The translations under genes were made by a program, and so were the position numbers. Under the pieces are notes generated by a model that was given only the letters and a program-made list of their open reading frames with translations, had not been told where the DNA came from and ran no database searches. 64,000 nucleotides of DNA from an uncultured Butyricimonas sp. (GTDB lineage: Bacteria > Bacteroidota > Bacteroidia > Bacteroidales > Marinifilaceae): positions 1-64,000 of the forward strand of contig CALUMT010000002.1 of NCBI GenBank assembly GCA_944321845.1, given 5' to 3'. Below, piece after piece: positions 1 to 9,321 of this stretch. Position 1 is the first letter of the stretch; each line of letters begins with the position of its first letter.

Positions 1-889
1 GCCATCTATGAAGACGTTTATAACATTTTTTTTCTACATCACCTTCTTCTTTTGTTCTAAATCTTACAATTCCTGCACGTGGCTGAAAATACATATTAGC
101 ATTGGGATGATGTGTGACATCATTTTCTGTCCACCAATGCTGTACTGTCAATTCTGCTATAATACCATCGGGCATAGGTGTAGGAGTATTTTCCAGGTAT
201 GGGGATTTGTTAGGCCATGGCAGATTTTTTACTTCTTCCAAGTTATATCTTTTATGAGCTTCCCAAGGAAAATTCACTAAGATTCCATTATCAGTTTGAA
301 GATGTAACCTATCAACAGCATCTTGGTGAAATCCTATTAATATAATTCTATCTCTGTCTTGTGCAGCTCCAAATTCTAAGGAATTTACAAGTTGTTCCGT
401 TAAAGAATATCCATGCGCAATGAATTGCTGTTTTAGGTCTTCAAAGAATTGTCGATGTCTTGCAGTTCTATATAATCCTTTAACATTTTCGAAAAGGAAA
501 AAATCTGGAAGTGTTGTACAAATCAGTTGCGCATAGGTACCAGATAATCTACCATTTTCTCCATCCCGTCCTCTATTTTTTCCCGCTACAGAAAAATCTG
601 GACATGGAGGACCTCCGATAAATCCGGTGAGTTCTTTCTCTTTGGACTCTTCTACCCAATTTATAAGTCTTTGAAGTTTATCTCTATCCTCTCCATTAAC
701 ATATTCAGTTATATCTTCTATATGGTGACCGTATCTAGGTTCTTGCAATCCCATATTTTGTCTTGCATAACGGTAAACACGATTAAAGGCTTCATGAAAT
801 TCATTCACAAAAACAATATTATAATTACCTTGTAATTCAAATCCTAAATCTAAAAAACCTGCTCCTGCAAAAAAAGAAAATATGTTCAT
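1..889 (-). CDS. DNA (cytosine-5-)-methyltransferase, 3' end cut by window edge
   Basis: About 296 residues are visible, reading off the left edge. The protein opens with the SAM-binding motif I (FSFFAGAGFLDLGFEL), has the catalytic motif IV GGPPCPDFS with the nucleophile Cys at about residue 96, and motif VI ENVK at about 134-136. These are the signatures of C5-cytosine methyltransferases, which methylate a cytosine in a short DNA recognition sequence. The target-recognition region and the last conserved motifs would begin near the window edge. The start is the ATG at 889, 11 nt downstream of the stop of a small Xre regulator, so the two are probably co-transcribed. A cognate nuclease, if this is a type II restriction-modification system, would lie outside the window. 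It could also be an orphan methylase. The family call is secure, the system type is inference. Confidence 0.93.
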   Translation of the reverse strand, partial: MNIFSFFAGAGFLDLGFELQGNYNIVFVNEFHEAFNRVYRYARQNMGLQEPRYGHHIEDITEYVNGEDRDKLQRLINWVEESKEKELTGFIGGPPCPDFSVAGKNRGRDGENGRLSGTYAQLICTTLPDFFLFENVKGLYRTARHRQFFEDLKQQFIAHGYSLTEQLVNSLEFGAAQDRDRIILIGFHQDAVDRLHLQTDNGILVNFPWEAHKRYNLEEVKNLPWPNKSPYLENTPTPMPDGIIAELTVQHWWTENDVTHHPNANMYFQPRAGIVRFRTKEEGDVEKKCYKRLHRW

Positions 890-900
890 TTGTTGTTATT

Positions 901-1107
901 TTATTCTTTAATTGACCAAAGTAAATCTTTCACATCTACATCTAAACATTCAGCAATCTTGACTAATGTCTCTAAATTAGGTTGCATAGTGTTAGTACAC
1001 CATTTCGAAACAGTTCCCGGATCTTTTCCCAATTGTTCCGCTAACCATTTATTAGTGCGTTTCTTTTCTGCTAAAACCACCTTCAAACGATTAATATCTC
1101 TGTCCAT
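901..1107 (-). CDS. Small Xre-family regulator, likely controller of the methyltransferase unit
   Basis: A 68-residue protein that is almost entirely a Cro/C1-type helix-turn-helix: helix 2-turn-helix 3 falls around KWLAEQLGKDPGTVSKWC (residues 20-37), followed by the helix LETLVKIAECLDVDVKDLL. There is no other domain. Size and position directly upstream of a C5-methyltransferase match the single-domain regulators that often accompany restriction-modification genes in Bacteroidota and the C proteins of type II systems. Whether it acts on its own promoter or on the methylase is inference. The upstream region (1124-1260) is strongly AT-rich and would hold the promoter. Confidence 0.85.
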   Translation of the reverse strand: MDRDINRLKVVLAEKKRTNKWLAEQLGKDPGTVSKWCTNTMQPNLETLVKIAECLDVDVKDLLWSIKE

Positions 1108-1276
1108 ACATCCAATAATATGAGTTCAAAAACAAATATAATCATTATAATCGAAAAATATTCTGATTATAATGATTATTTACCAAATATATGTTGAAAA
1201 ACGACTTTATATTGGAATATATTTCAACACTATTTATAAAACTAATATGAATATTACTATGTAATTCTATTGTTAT

Positions 1277-1960
1277 TTATGGTTTGATGATAATGCGCCA
1301 ATAGCCAGTCTTATCAGAGCCTTCATGGACGAGAATACCTCTGTCCTTAAGATTTTTTATCTGTTTCTTGACACCTTCCAACGAGATACCCAATTCATCG
1401 GCCATTTTTCACGTGTTATCATTGGGTTTGATATAACCATATCAATGATACGTTGAGCCGTTCTACCAACAGGTTTGTTTAGATTCTGTTTTACAGGGTA
1501 CTTTTTTCGTTTTCAGGGTACTTTTCGAGGGTACTATTTTACCCTGTTGGCAACATCCTCAACAGGTATCCTTTCATTCTCTCACCAATTCAAATTATAG
1601 AATGTGATGTAGAAAAAAGTCGCTTCTGTTTGATAATGTGGTTCTTTACCCGGCAGGAAATTAGGAAGTTTCTCCGTAAGTTCCCGCATTTTCCGTAAAC
1701 CCGAACCTAGTTTCTCTATATAGTCCAATTGGGTAAACATATCCGCAATGACAGGGTTACGGCGCATGGACGGTACTTTGTATATGTCTCGTAGATTACC
1801 ACTTTGTAAAATATCCTTCAAACATCTCTGGCACCGATTTAGGCGTATTTTGATCCAATTCTAATCCGGCAAGCCGCACGCCTATCCGGTTCTCATCCGC
1901 TTCTCCCCGGTGTTTGATATGCAGTATCTCCGTATCAATTCCGTATTAATTGCGTATCAT
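1277..1960 (-). pseudogene. Decayed AlbA_2/AAA_4-type ATP-binding regulator
   Basis: Fragments in different frames rebuild the C-terminal part of the ATP-binding, RecG-like transcriptional regulators common in Bacteroidales. The longest piece, 1582-1821, reads RNPVIADMFTQLDYIEKLGSG and continues with KMRELTEKLPNF, the typical GHKL-like tail. Next come remains of the linker (KVPSK, KVPCK) and then a C-terminal winged helix in two frames: GRTAQRIIDMVISNPMITRE, a frameshift near 1408, then MADELGISLEGVKKQIKN and the terminal GYWRIIIKP with stop at 1277-1279. The N-terminal DNA-binding part is absent. The piece upstream of about 1822 (DENRIGVRLAGLELDQNTPK) ends in a stop in a different frame and I could not assign it. 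Several frameshifts make a functional product very unlikely. Confidence 0.75.
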
Positions 1961-2004
1961 TAGCTTAAAAATACGCTTATGATAGGCAATTATTCACGAA
2001 TTAA

Positions 2005-2036
2005 TTTGCGTAATACGTTTTTTATCTATAGGTTTG
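2005..2036 (+). promoter_or_regulatory. Bacteroidota-type promoter of the first DUF6266-like gene
   Basis: TTTG at 2005-2008, a 20-nt spacer and TAGGTTTG at 2029-2036 match the primary-sigma consensus TTTG-N19-21-TAnnTTTG. Transcription would start near 2043, giving a leader of about 75 nt before the ATG at 2120. Confidence 0.6.
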
Positions 2037-2119
2037 CTTGGGAGCAGCAACGGAGGAGGATGCGGGTAGGAAACGACAGACAGGGAACAATGGGTAAACA
2101 ACAGTAAAAACAAAAAATT

Positions 2120-2761
2120 ATGGAAGTGATTAATGACAACGGGCAGATGTTCAAGGGAAAGATGGGGAATATGATTTACTACACGATGAACGGACGGACA
2201 TTTGCCCGCCGGGCAAGTATTCCCGGGAAGGAACGGAAACCCCAGACGGAAAAGCAACGGGGAATAAGCAAGCGCTTCGGTATGGTGCAGAAGCTGTATT
2301 CTTTCTACATGGAGAAGATTTCTCCCGATATCTGGCGGTTGGCGGCCAAGGCGCTGGGAAAGCGGGCGCATAACCTGTTCTACTCGGAGAATTGCGGGTG
2401 TTTTAACGGCGAAGGAGCGATGGTTGCTCCAGAGATGTTTCGTTTTTCGGCAGGAGAGTTGCTGTTGCCTCGGGATATCAAGGTCGAGGCAACTGGGGAG
2501 GGAAATTTCCGGGTGACGTGGACGGAGGAACGGGAACTGGTGACGGCTGCATCGGCTGACGAGTTGCGGGTAGGGGTGATCTACGATTCAACGTTACTGG
2601 GCCTCACGTGGGCGAACACGATGGAAGGCCGGAGAGGAGAGGGGGCTGGTACCTTTTCCCTGGACACGGACAAAGAGACCGGGGCGCATGTTTACCTGTT
2701 TTTTGCCCGGGCCGATGGTTCCGCTTATTCACCCTCGTGGCACGTGCACGTGGACTTATGA
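2120..2761 (+). CDS. DUF6266-like protein, copy 1 of 3
   Basis: 213 residues, no signal peptide and no membrane segment. The N-terminus has the pattern typical of the Bacteroidota DUF6266 family: a short Gly-rich beta segment (FKGKMGNMIYYTMNGRTFARR), then a basic helix (TEKQRGISKRFGMVQKLYS). The second half is beta-rich and ends with AHVYLFFARADGSAYSPS. The best internal comparison is the copy at 55836-56480: both share SPDIWRLAAK, HNLF, GEGAM/GEGRM, FRFS.GELLLP and AYSPS. The family has no established function. The gene stands alone between a decayed pseudogene and a convergent operon, with its own promoter. The DUF number is from memory of the family pattern; the paralogy within the window is directly visible. 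Confidence 0.8.
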   Translation: MEVINDNGQMFKGKMGNMIYYTMNGRTFARRASIPGKERKPQTEKQRGISKRFGMVQKLYSFYMEKISPDIWRLAAKALGKRAHNLFYSENCGCFNGEGAMVAPEMFRFSAGELLLPRDIKVEATGEGNFRVTWTEERELVTAASADELRVGVIYDSTLLGLTWANTMEGRRGEGAGTFSLDTDKETGAHVYLFFARADGSAYSPSWHVHVDL

Positions 2762-2793
2762 TTCACTGGAGACGATTTACAAGAGATATAAAA

Positions 2794-2817
2794 AAAGCAC
2801 CCTCGCGAGGGTGCTTT
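2794..2817. terminator. Bidirectional rho-independent terminator
   Basis: AAAGCACCCT / AGGGTGCTTT inverted repeat around the central CGCG, preceded by an A-run and followed by a T-rich stretch. It lies between the convergent DUF6266-like gene and ftcD and can serve both. Confidence 0.85.
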
Positions 2818-2862
2818 CATTTTTAGCCTATGGAAAAAGGGATGCCAGCGGCATCCATTATT

Positions 2863-4563
2863 TTAGATCTTGGAATTCACGATACGCAAGATGTCGTCTT
2901 CCATCTGCTTGGCCATTTCGACAACTTTCTCGGCACGGCCGATGATGTCTGCAGCGTAAGCCTTGTCGTCGAGTCCGGCGGCATTGATCTTGACGTTGAG
3001 GTAAGCGCCGATAACCCCGGAACGGGCAGCCAAGGCTCCCACACCCGCGTCAGTGACGGAGTTCGGGTTACCGATCTCGGCCATAGCCTTAACGACTTCC
3101 ATGCACTCGTAGCAGAGCATCATGGTACGGAACGGTACCTCGGTAGCGTATTTGGTGGCATCTTGAATGGCCTGGTGACGGGCTGCTTTCTCCTCCTCGG
3201 TTTTCTTGGGAAGACCGAAGGCATCCATGATACGGTTGAAGGCGTTGGTATCCTCGTCAACCATTTTGATAAGTTCCAGCTGGTAAGCTTTGCCGCGTTC
3301 TGCCCAGTTGCTGAATTCTTCCCAACGGTCGTCCCAACCGCGTTTGTGTGAAGAAAGGTTGGCTACCATCGTGGCCAGAGAGGAACCGAGGGCTCCCATG
3401 TAGGCGGAGATGGAACCACCACCGGGGGCGGGGGATTCAGAAGCCGTTTCATCGGCAAATTCACGGAGGTTCATGTCAATCAGGAATTTCTTTCCCTTGT
3501 TCATCTCATCCTCGAGGATGTACTCGATGATTTTCTTATGCGGCTCGAAAGGATAGAGTTCGTCCAACCCGAGGGATTTGACAGCTATCTTGATGAGTTC
3601 CTTGTCGGATACCCCGGTAGAACGTTGTTGTTTGCGCAGGAAGTAACGTCCGGCATCGAGCATGGCTTTCAATGGAATTACTCCCACGAGTTCGGATCCG
3701 GTAACGCGGATTCCGCGGTCCTGAGCCTTGCGGCATACCTCGTCGAAAGCCTCGTGAACGGAGGTCACGGAGATGTCGGTGAGGTTCATGGATATCTGGG
3801 CAATACCGTATTCCTCGATGTACCAGCCGATGGCCTTAACGGATTTGAGGGTTCCCGGTATCATGACTTTCTTGCCGTTCTCGTCGAGTACGGGTTTTCC
3901 CGTGATCGGGTTCCCTTCCCGTTTCACGCGGCCGCGTTCACGCACGTCGAAGGCGATGGCGTTGGCACGACGGGTGGACGTGGTGTTAAGGTTGACGTTG
4001 TAAGCCACGAGGAAGTTACGTGCACCGACAGCGGTGGCTCCGGTCTTGGCTGTCCAGTCGTTGAGCTCACGGGGTCCGAAGTCGGGATGCCATTGCTCGC
4101 TGCAGAGACGTTCGCCAAGAGCCTCGTATTCACCGGCACGGCAGGTGGCCAGGTTCTTGCGTTCGGGCGTGAAAGCCGCACTTTCATAGCAGTAAACGGG
4201 GATGTTCAGTTCCTCGCCGATACGTTTGGCCAGGGCACGGGCATATTCCACGGTTTCCTCCATGGTGATGTTGGAAACGGGCACGAGCGGGCACACGTCG
4301 GTGGCACCGAAACGGGGATGTGCCCCATGGTGTTTTTTCATGTCGATAAGTTCGGAAGCTTTCTTCACGGCACGGAAGGCAGCCTCGCATACTTCCTCGG
4401 GGGTACCGACCATGGTAACCACGGTGCGGTTGGTGGCTTTACCGGGATCCACGTCAATGAGGCTGACGCCTTCCACGGCTTTGATTTCGGCCGTAATCTG
4501 GTCGATGATGTGCATGTCATTGCCCTCGCTGAAGTTGGGCACGCATTCTATTAATTTCTTCAT
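2863..4563 (-). CDS. ftcD: Bifunctional glutamate formimidoyltransferase / formimidotetrahydrofolate cyclodeaminase
   Basis: 566 residues. The N-terminal formiminotransferase half (about 1-330) starts KKLIECVPNFSEGND and contains HHGAHPRFGATDVCPL, with the catalytic His at position 82 as in the animal enzyme. The C-terminal cyclodeaminase half (about 345-566) has SPAPGGGSISAYMGALGSSLA. The enzyme moves the formimino group from formiminoglutamate to tetrahydrofolate and then deaminates it to methenyl-THF, the last step of one histidine-degradation route. In many Bacteroidota the two activities are fused as here. The downstream end meets the terminator at 2794-2817; hutI lies 140 nt upstream on the same strand. 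hutH and hutU are not in the window. Confidence 0.96.
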   Translation of the reverse strand: MKKLIECVPNFSEGNDMHIIDQITAEIKAVEGVSLIDVDPGKATNRTVVTMVGTPEEVCEAAFRAVKKASELIDMKKHHGAHPRFGATDVCPLVPVSNITMEETVEYARALAKRIGEELNIPVYCYESAAFTPERKNLATCRAGEYEALGERLCSEQWHPDFGPRELNDWTAKTGATAVGARNFLVAYNVNLNTTSTRRANAIAFDVRERGRVKREGNPITGKPVLDENGKKVMIPGTLKSVKAIGWYIEEYGIAQISMNLTDISVTSVHEAFDEVCRKAQDRGIRVTGSELVGVIPLKAMLDAGRYFLRKQQRSTGVSDKELIKIAVKSLGLDELYPFEPHKKIIEYILEDEMNKGKKFLIDMNLREFADETASESPAPGGGSISAYMGALGSSLATMVANLSSHKRGWDDRWEEFSNWAERGKAYQLELIKMVDEDTNAFNRIMDAFGLPKKTEEEKAARHQAIQDATKYATEVPFRTMMLCYECMEVVKAMAEIGNPNSVTDAGVGALAARSGVIGAYLNVKINAAGLDDKAYAADIIGRAEKVVEMAKQMEDDILRIVNSKI

Positions 4564-4703
4564 GATGATATTCTTTTTTATTCGTTTATATTCTATTCGT
4601 GTTTAACCATTATTTTCCCGTCGCGTACCCGGGGACTACGGGTAGCGGATGCGGTACGCCTTGCGAATCCATATTTTCTTGTAATGGGAATAGGGCATAG
4701 GCG

Positions 4704-5957
4704 TCAGAGTTGTTCCCCGTTAAGGAATACGGCTTCCACGAGATTACTGCCGTAGGCGTACGGGAGGAATTCGATTCCGGTGACGGGTACGGTGATATAG
4801 AAGTTGGCTTTCTTGCCGACAGCGATACTTCCCAGCTCTTCCTGCACGCCCATGGCGTAGGCAGAGTTGATGGTGGTAGCGTTGATGACTTCCTCGGGGA
4901 GCATCTTGTAGTTGACACAACCGAGCGACATGACGAATTTCATATTACCGGAAGGAGATGACCCGGGGTTGTAGTCGGAAGCCAGGGCCACCGGCAGTCC
5001 GGCCTGTATCATCCGACGGACGGGGGAGTAGGGCATGTTTAGGAAAAAGGCCGCTCCCGGCAGGACGGTGGGCATGGTCTCGCTACCCTTGAGTGCCTCG
5101 ATCTCGGCGTCGCCCACGTACTCGAGGTGATCGACGGAGAGGGCGTTGTACTTGACGCCGACCTGTATACCCCCGGAATAGTCAAGCTCGTTGGCGTGAA
5201 TCTTGGGACGCATGCCGTATTTCATTCCGGCGTTGAGCATGCGGTCGGTGTCCTCGACAGTGAAGAATCCCTTGTCGCAGAAGACGTCGATGTAGTCGGC
5301 AAGATCCTCGGCGGCCACGGCGGGAATCATTTCGTTGATGATAAGGTCAACGTATTCGGTCTGCCGTCCCTTGTACTCGGCGGGCACGGCATGTGCCCCG
5401 AGGAAGGTGGCTTTTATGGTAAGGGGTGTATCTTCCTGGAGACGCTTGATGACGCGGAGCATCTTGAGCTCGCTTTCGGTGTCAAGCCCGTAACCGCTCT
5501 TGATTTCGACAGCTCCCGTACCGAGGGAAGCGATTTCCTGCAAGCGGGCGTAAGCGGAATCGTAAAGTTCCTGCTCCGTGGCTTTGCGGATACGTTCAGC
5601 GGAATTGAGAATACCACCGCCCCGCTTGGCGATTTCCTCGTAGGAGAGTCCCCTGATTTTGTCAATATATTCTATCTCGCGGCTCCCGGCATAAACGATA
5701 TGGGTGTGGGAGTCGCAGTAGGAAGGAAGCACGAGCCGACCGGTGGCATCGATTTCCTTGATGGTGTCGTTGCAGGCGTAGACGGCCTCCATGTCAAGGT
5801 CTTCCATTTTACCGAAGGCCTCGATGCGGTCGCCGTTAACGAGCAGATAGGCGTTGTCGATGGTCCCGAGACGGGCCATGTCCTCGCCGGCAACCCAAGT
5901 GCGGGGAGTGTCCTCAACCTGCACGAGTTGTTTTATGTTTATGACTAATGTTTTCAT
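4704..5957 (-). CDS. hutI: Imidazolonepropionase
   Basis: 417 residues from the ATG at 5957 (MKTLVINIKQL). A longer in-frame reading to 6014 adds 19 residues that do not look like the family, so I rejected it. The amidohydrolase metal motif DSHTHIVYAGSRE holds the zinc ligands His84 and His86; AHAVPAEYKGR and ASDYNPGSSPSGN are further HutI hallmarks. The enzyme opens 4-imidazolone-5-propionate to N-formimino-glutamate, the substrate of the FtcD encoded downstream, so the pair covers consecutive steps of histidine breakdown. It is 73 nt downstream of rodA on the same strand; whether it is read from the cell-shape operon or from its own promoter cannot be seen. Confidence 0.96.
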   Translation of the reverse strand: MKTLVINIKQLVQVEDTPRTWVAGEDMARLGTIDNAYLLVNGDRIEAFGKMEDLDMEAVYACNDTIKEIDATGRLVLPSYCDSHTHIVYAGSREIEYIDKIRGLSYEEIAKRGGGILNSAERIRKATEQELYDSAYARLQEIASLGTGAVEIKSGYGLDTESELKMLRVIKRLQEDTPLTIKATFLGAHAVPAEYKGRQTEYVDLIINEMIPAVAAEDLADYIDVFCDKGFFTVEDTDRMLNAGMKYGMRPKIHANELDYSGGIQVGVKYNALSVDHLEYVGDAEIEALKGSETMPTVLPGAAFFLNMPYSPVRRMIQAGLPVALASDYNPGSSPSGNMKFVMSLGCVNYKMLPEEVINATTINSAYAMGVQEELGSIAVGKKANFYITVPVTGIEFLPYAYGSNLVEAVFLNGEQL

Positions 5958-6030
5958 CGCGTGTCGTATTTTTTGTTTTCGGAACGAAAATATTAAAATT
6001 AACGTATCGCGCAAAGAAAAAGCCGGGGAA

Positions 6031-7455
6031 TTATCGGAATACTTGCAGGCGGTTGGAATCCAGACGCAGGAAGATAAATATAAGTATGGTGAACGCCCAG
6101 AGGGAGGATCCGCCGTAGCTGAAGAAGGGTAGAGGGATACCGATGACGGGTACCATGCCGATGGTCATTCCGATATTTACGGCCACGTGGAAGAACAGGA
6201 TGGAGGCAACCCCGTAGCCGTAAATCCGGGAAAAGGCGGACCGTTGCCGCTCGGCCATCTTGGTAATCCGCAGGATGAAGGTCATGAGCAGGAGTATGAC
6301 GACGGCGCTGCCGACAAATCCCCATTCCTCGCCGACGGTACAGAATATGAAGTCTGTACTCTGCTCGGGCACGAAATTGTATTTGGTCTGGGTTCCCTGG
6401 AGAAAGCCTTTGCCCCAGAAACCACCGGAACCGATGGCTATTTTGGACTGGGTAACATTGTAACCGACTCCCTTGGTATCCTCGGTGATACCCAGCAGTT
6501 CGTTGATACGGGCCTGCTGGTGGGGTTGGAGTTTGTCGAACATGAGGTCGACAGAAGCACTGATCCCGACGCACATCCAGGACACGAGGAGCAGGATGGT
6601 GAGGTGTTTCAGCTTATGCTTGTAAAGATAGTAGAGTCCCCCGATGGAAAGAAGGGCATAGATTCCCAACAACGCGTGGAAGTCGGAAAAGGACCAATCG
6701 AACAGCCACTTGAGCAGGTAGAACAAGGCGAACGGCCCTCCTATGAATAAGATTATCCGCAATATTTCCCGCGGGGAATGGCGGTAGTAATAGTGCGCGA
6801 AAAGGGTGGCGCAGATGATGATGACAAGCACGGTGAAGGGCGTGTAGAGAATGGATATGACGAAAAGGGCCGCGGCCACGAAGCACATGAGCAGGAGGGA
6901 GCCATGTAAACCTTCCCTGTAAAATACCAGAATGAATGAGCTGTAAACCAGCGCACTACCCGTATCGTTTTGTAATATGATCAAACCTGCCGGAAGTGCC
7001 AGTATGGCAAACAGGAGCAGCAGGTTGGGGAGGTGCATGACCTTGAAATTATGACGGCTCATGACGTTGGCGATGGCCAGGCAGGTGGCGAATTTGGCAA
7101 ACTCGGCCGGTTGTATCTTGATTCCCCCGAACTCGAACCAGGAACGGGCTCCCTTGGATTCGTCGCCAATCAGGAGGACGAGCACGAGGAGCAGGATGGT
7201 GAGGGCGTATATGATTAGGGAGAAGGCCGTGAAAAATTTACTGTCGGTGAGAAGTATCAGGAAACCGAGGATGAAGGCGGCCCCTATCCACACGATTTGC
7301 TTGCCGTAGCGCTGGGTAAAGTCGAAGATACTGCTGTGCGTCTCGTCATACGAAGCGGCGTAGATGTTGATCCACCCCATGAGGACGAGGACGGTGTAGA
7401 GAAGGATGGATATCCAATCGATATTGGCCAATAGGGTTTTGGGTCTGTCAGTCAT
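6031..7455 (-). CDS. rodA: RodA, SEDS peptidoglycan glycosyltransferase
   Basis: 474 residues, about ten hydrophobic segments. SEDS hallmarks are present: GARSWFEFGGIKIQPAEFAK, the catalytic-loop region QSTDFIFCTVGEEWGFVG and the terminal PLPFFSYGGSSLW. RodA polymerises lipid II into glycan strands during cell elongation with its partner PBP2. Its start overlaps the end of the PBP2 gene by 8 nt, indicating translational coupling in the purH-mre-mrdA-rodA operon. The region between about residues 215 and 300 is longer and more hydrophobic than in the Escherichia protein, a feature common in Bacteroidota. Confidence 0.96.
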   Translation of the reverse strand: MTDRPKTLLANIDWISILLYTVLVLMGWINIYAASYDETHSSIFDFTQRYGKQIVWIGAAFILGFLILLTDSKFFTAFSLIIYALTILLLVLVLLIGDESKGARSWFEFGGIKIQPAEFAKFATCLAIANVMSRHNFKVMHLPNLLLLFAILALPAGLIILQNDTGSALVYSSFILVFYREGLHGSLLLMCFVAAALFVISILYTPFTVLVIIICATLFAHYYYRHSPREILRIILFIGGPFALFYLLKWLFDWSFSDFHALLGIYALLSIGGLYYLYKHKLKHLTILLLVSWMCVGISASVDLMFDKLQPHQQARINELLGITEDTKGVGYNVTQSKIAIGSGGFWGKGFLQGTQTKYNFVPEQSTDFIFCTVGEEWGFVGSAVVILLLMTFILRITKMAERQRSAFSRIYGYGVASILFFHVAVNIGMTIGMVPVIGIPLPFFSYGGSSLWAFTILIFIFLRLDSNRLQVFR

Positions 7456-9292
7456 GGGTCGGGGTTTTCGGGGTTGATGTTACGGTGGACACGAGGGAGC
7501 TTTCGAACATGCGTTGTTCGAGGGCTTTCTTGTTGTCGGATATTTTTCCTTTCAGGTATTTCTCGATGAGCAGGCCGGCAATGGGAGCGGCGTAGCGGGA
7601 ACCCCAAACCCCGTTCTCGACGTAAACGATTAGGGCGATACGGGGATTCTCGACGGGAGCGAAGGCGATGAAAACGGAGTGGTCATCGCCGTGGGGATTC
7701 TGCACGGTCCCCGTCTTTCCGGCCATGGTAATGGAATCGACACGGGCCATGCGGCCGGTACCGTTGGTGATGACAAGCTCCATACCCTCAATGACATCCT
7801 CAAAATATTGCCGTTTGATGGGCAGGACATGCTTTTGGATCGGGGCTTGAGTACTGTCACCGGTCGGGCGGACGATGTGTGGGGTGATGTAATACCCTCG
7901 GTTGGCCAAAATGGTGGCTATATTGGCCATCTGCAGGGGGGTGATGAGCAACTCGCCCTGGCCGATGGAAAGGGAGATGATGTAGGAAGAATACCAGTTC
8001 TTGGTCTTGAATACCTTGTCGTAGTATTCCTGGGTGGGGATGGAACCGGGGACTTCGCTGGCAAAGTCGGGGCATATCCTGTTGCCAAGACCGAACTCGA
8101 GCACGCTTTTCCGCCATTCCCCGTAGGCTTCCCGCACGTTCTTGTACTTGGGATTTTCGAGCAAGCGCCGGAACACGTTGACGTAATACGGGTTACAGGA
8201 ATTCTCGATGGAGGCCTTGAAGGTGACAGGGGAGTCGTGCCAGTGGCATTTCATGAAACGTCCCCCGACGATGGGAGCTCCCCCGTGGCACTCGGCAGTA
8301 GTTGCCGTGGTGATTACCCCTGCCTGGAGGCCGATAAGGGCCTGTATGGTCTTGAATATGGAACCGGGTGGGTATTGGGCCATGGTGGTACGGTCGAACA
8401 GGGGTTTGAGAGGATCCGTTTCAAGAGCCCGGTAGTTTTTGCCACGGTCGAGTCCCACCATAAGCTGCGGGTCGTAACCGGGGCTGGATACCTTGGCCAG
8501 GATTTCGCCAGTAGCCGGTTCGATGGCCACGATTCCGCCTTTCTTGTTTTGCATTAACTTGTAGGCATAGTCCTGCAGGTCGATATCAAGGGTGGTATGG
8601 AGGTCCTGTCCCACGATGGCTTCCTCGTCGTATTCCCCATCACGGAAGGATCCCTTGATGCGGTTTTTGTTGTCGACAAGGAGTATCTTTTCCCCTTTTT
8701 TACCACGAAGACGCCGCTCGTATGTATATTCCAACCCACTGGTGCCGACATAATCACCGGAAGAGTAGTAGGGATCTTTCTCGATTTGCCGAGGTGTGAC
8801 CTCGCTGATGTAGCCGAAAACGTCGGCCGAGTGGTTGACATTATACTTGCGGGAAGTACGGGTCTGGATATAAAAACCAGGGTAACGATAGAGCTTTTCC
8901 TGCAGATAAGCATATTTCTCGCCCGGTATCTGGGAAAAAAGAATGGAGGGTTTGTAAGGAGAATATTTACGGCACGTGGCCATCCGTTTCTCCAGTTCCT
9001 CTCGGGTGACGTCGAAAAGGGTAATCAGCTCCACCGTATCGAATGACTTGACCTGCCGTGGGATGATCATCAGGTCGTAGGAGGCCTGGTTGTCGACAAG
9101 TAACTTCCCGTTCCTGTCGTAAATGAGTCCCCGGGCGGGATACTGTATCTCGATACGTTGTGAGTTGTTGTCGGCCATGATCTTGTAAGTATCATCCACG
9201 ACCTGGTAGGTGAACAGCCGTAGGAGGTAGATGACACAGACGCTGATGATGATTGCAGCTATAATTCCATGTCTGTAGCCGAATTTATTCAT
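7448..9292 (-). CDS. mrdA: Penicillin-binding protein 2, elongasome transpeptidase
   Basis: 614 residues. One N-terminal membrane anchor (about 8-27), then the PBP dimerisation domain with YPARGLIYDRNGK, then the transpeptidase domain with SIFK (nucleophile Ser311, Lys314), SCN (365-367) and KTGT (526-529). It cross-links new glycan strands during rod elongation. Catalytic motifs are intact. The mreD stop is 29 nt upstream and rodA overlaps the 3' end by 8 nt, the order usual for Bacteroidota. The protein acts in the periplasm, tethered to the inner membrane. Confidence 0.97.
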   Translation of the reverse strand: MNKFGYRHGIIAAIIISVCVIYLLRLFTYQVVDDTYKIMADNNSQRIEIQYPARGLIYDRNGKLLVDNQASYDLMIIPRQVKSFDTVELITLFDVTREELEKRMATCRKYSPYKPSILFSQIPGEKYAYLQEKLYRYPGFYIQTRTSRKYNVNHSADVFGYISEVTPRQIEKDPYYSSGDYVGTSGLEYTYERRLRGKKGEKILLVDNKNRIKGSFRDGEYDEEAIVGQDLHTTLDIDLQDYAYKLMQNKKGGIVAIEPATGEILAKVSSPGYDPQLMVGLDRGKNYRALETDPLKPLFDRTTMAQYPPGSIFKTIQALIGLQAGVITTATTAECHGGAPIVGGRFMKCHWHDSPVTFKASIENSCNPYYVNVFRRLLENPKYKNVREAYGEWRKSVLEFGLGNRICPDFASEVPGSIPTQEYYDKVFKTKNWYSSYIISLSIGQGELLITPLQMANIATILANRGYYITPHIVRPTGDSTQAPIQKHVLPIKRQYFEDVIEGMELVITNGTGRMARVDSITMAGKTGTVQNPHGDDHSVFIAFAPVENPRIALIVYVENGVWGSRYAAPIAGLLIEKYLKGKISDNKKALEQRMFESSLVSTVTSTPKTPTHD

Positions 9293-9321
9293 ATAGCTGG
9301 TTTATTGTTTGTTGTTTAGAA

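Noticed and set aside
8..280. 90-codon + strand frame at the left edge
   Set aside because: Antisense of the methyltransferase, Phe/Tyr-rich with no family resemblance.
3538..4554. 338-codon open frame on the + strand opposite ftcD
   Set aside because: It is the antisense of a clearly conserved enzyme in GC-rich codons and has no recognisable family; long antisense frames are expected there.
5999..6574. 191-codon minus-strand frame overlapping the 3' half of rodA
   Set aside because: Arg/Pro/His-rich alternative frame of rodA with no independent support.
7679..8557. 292-codon + strand frame opposite mrdA
   Set aside because: Shadow of the PBP2 gene; PBP2 has all catalytic motifs in the other strand.
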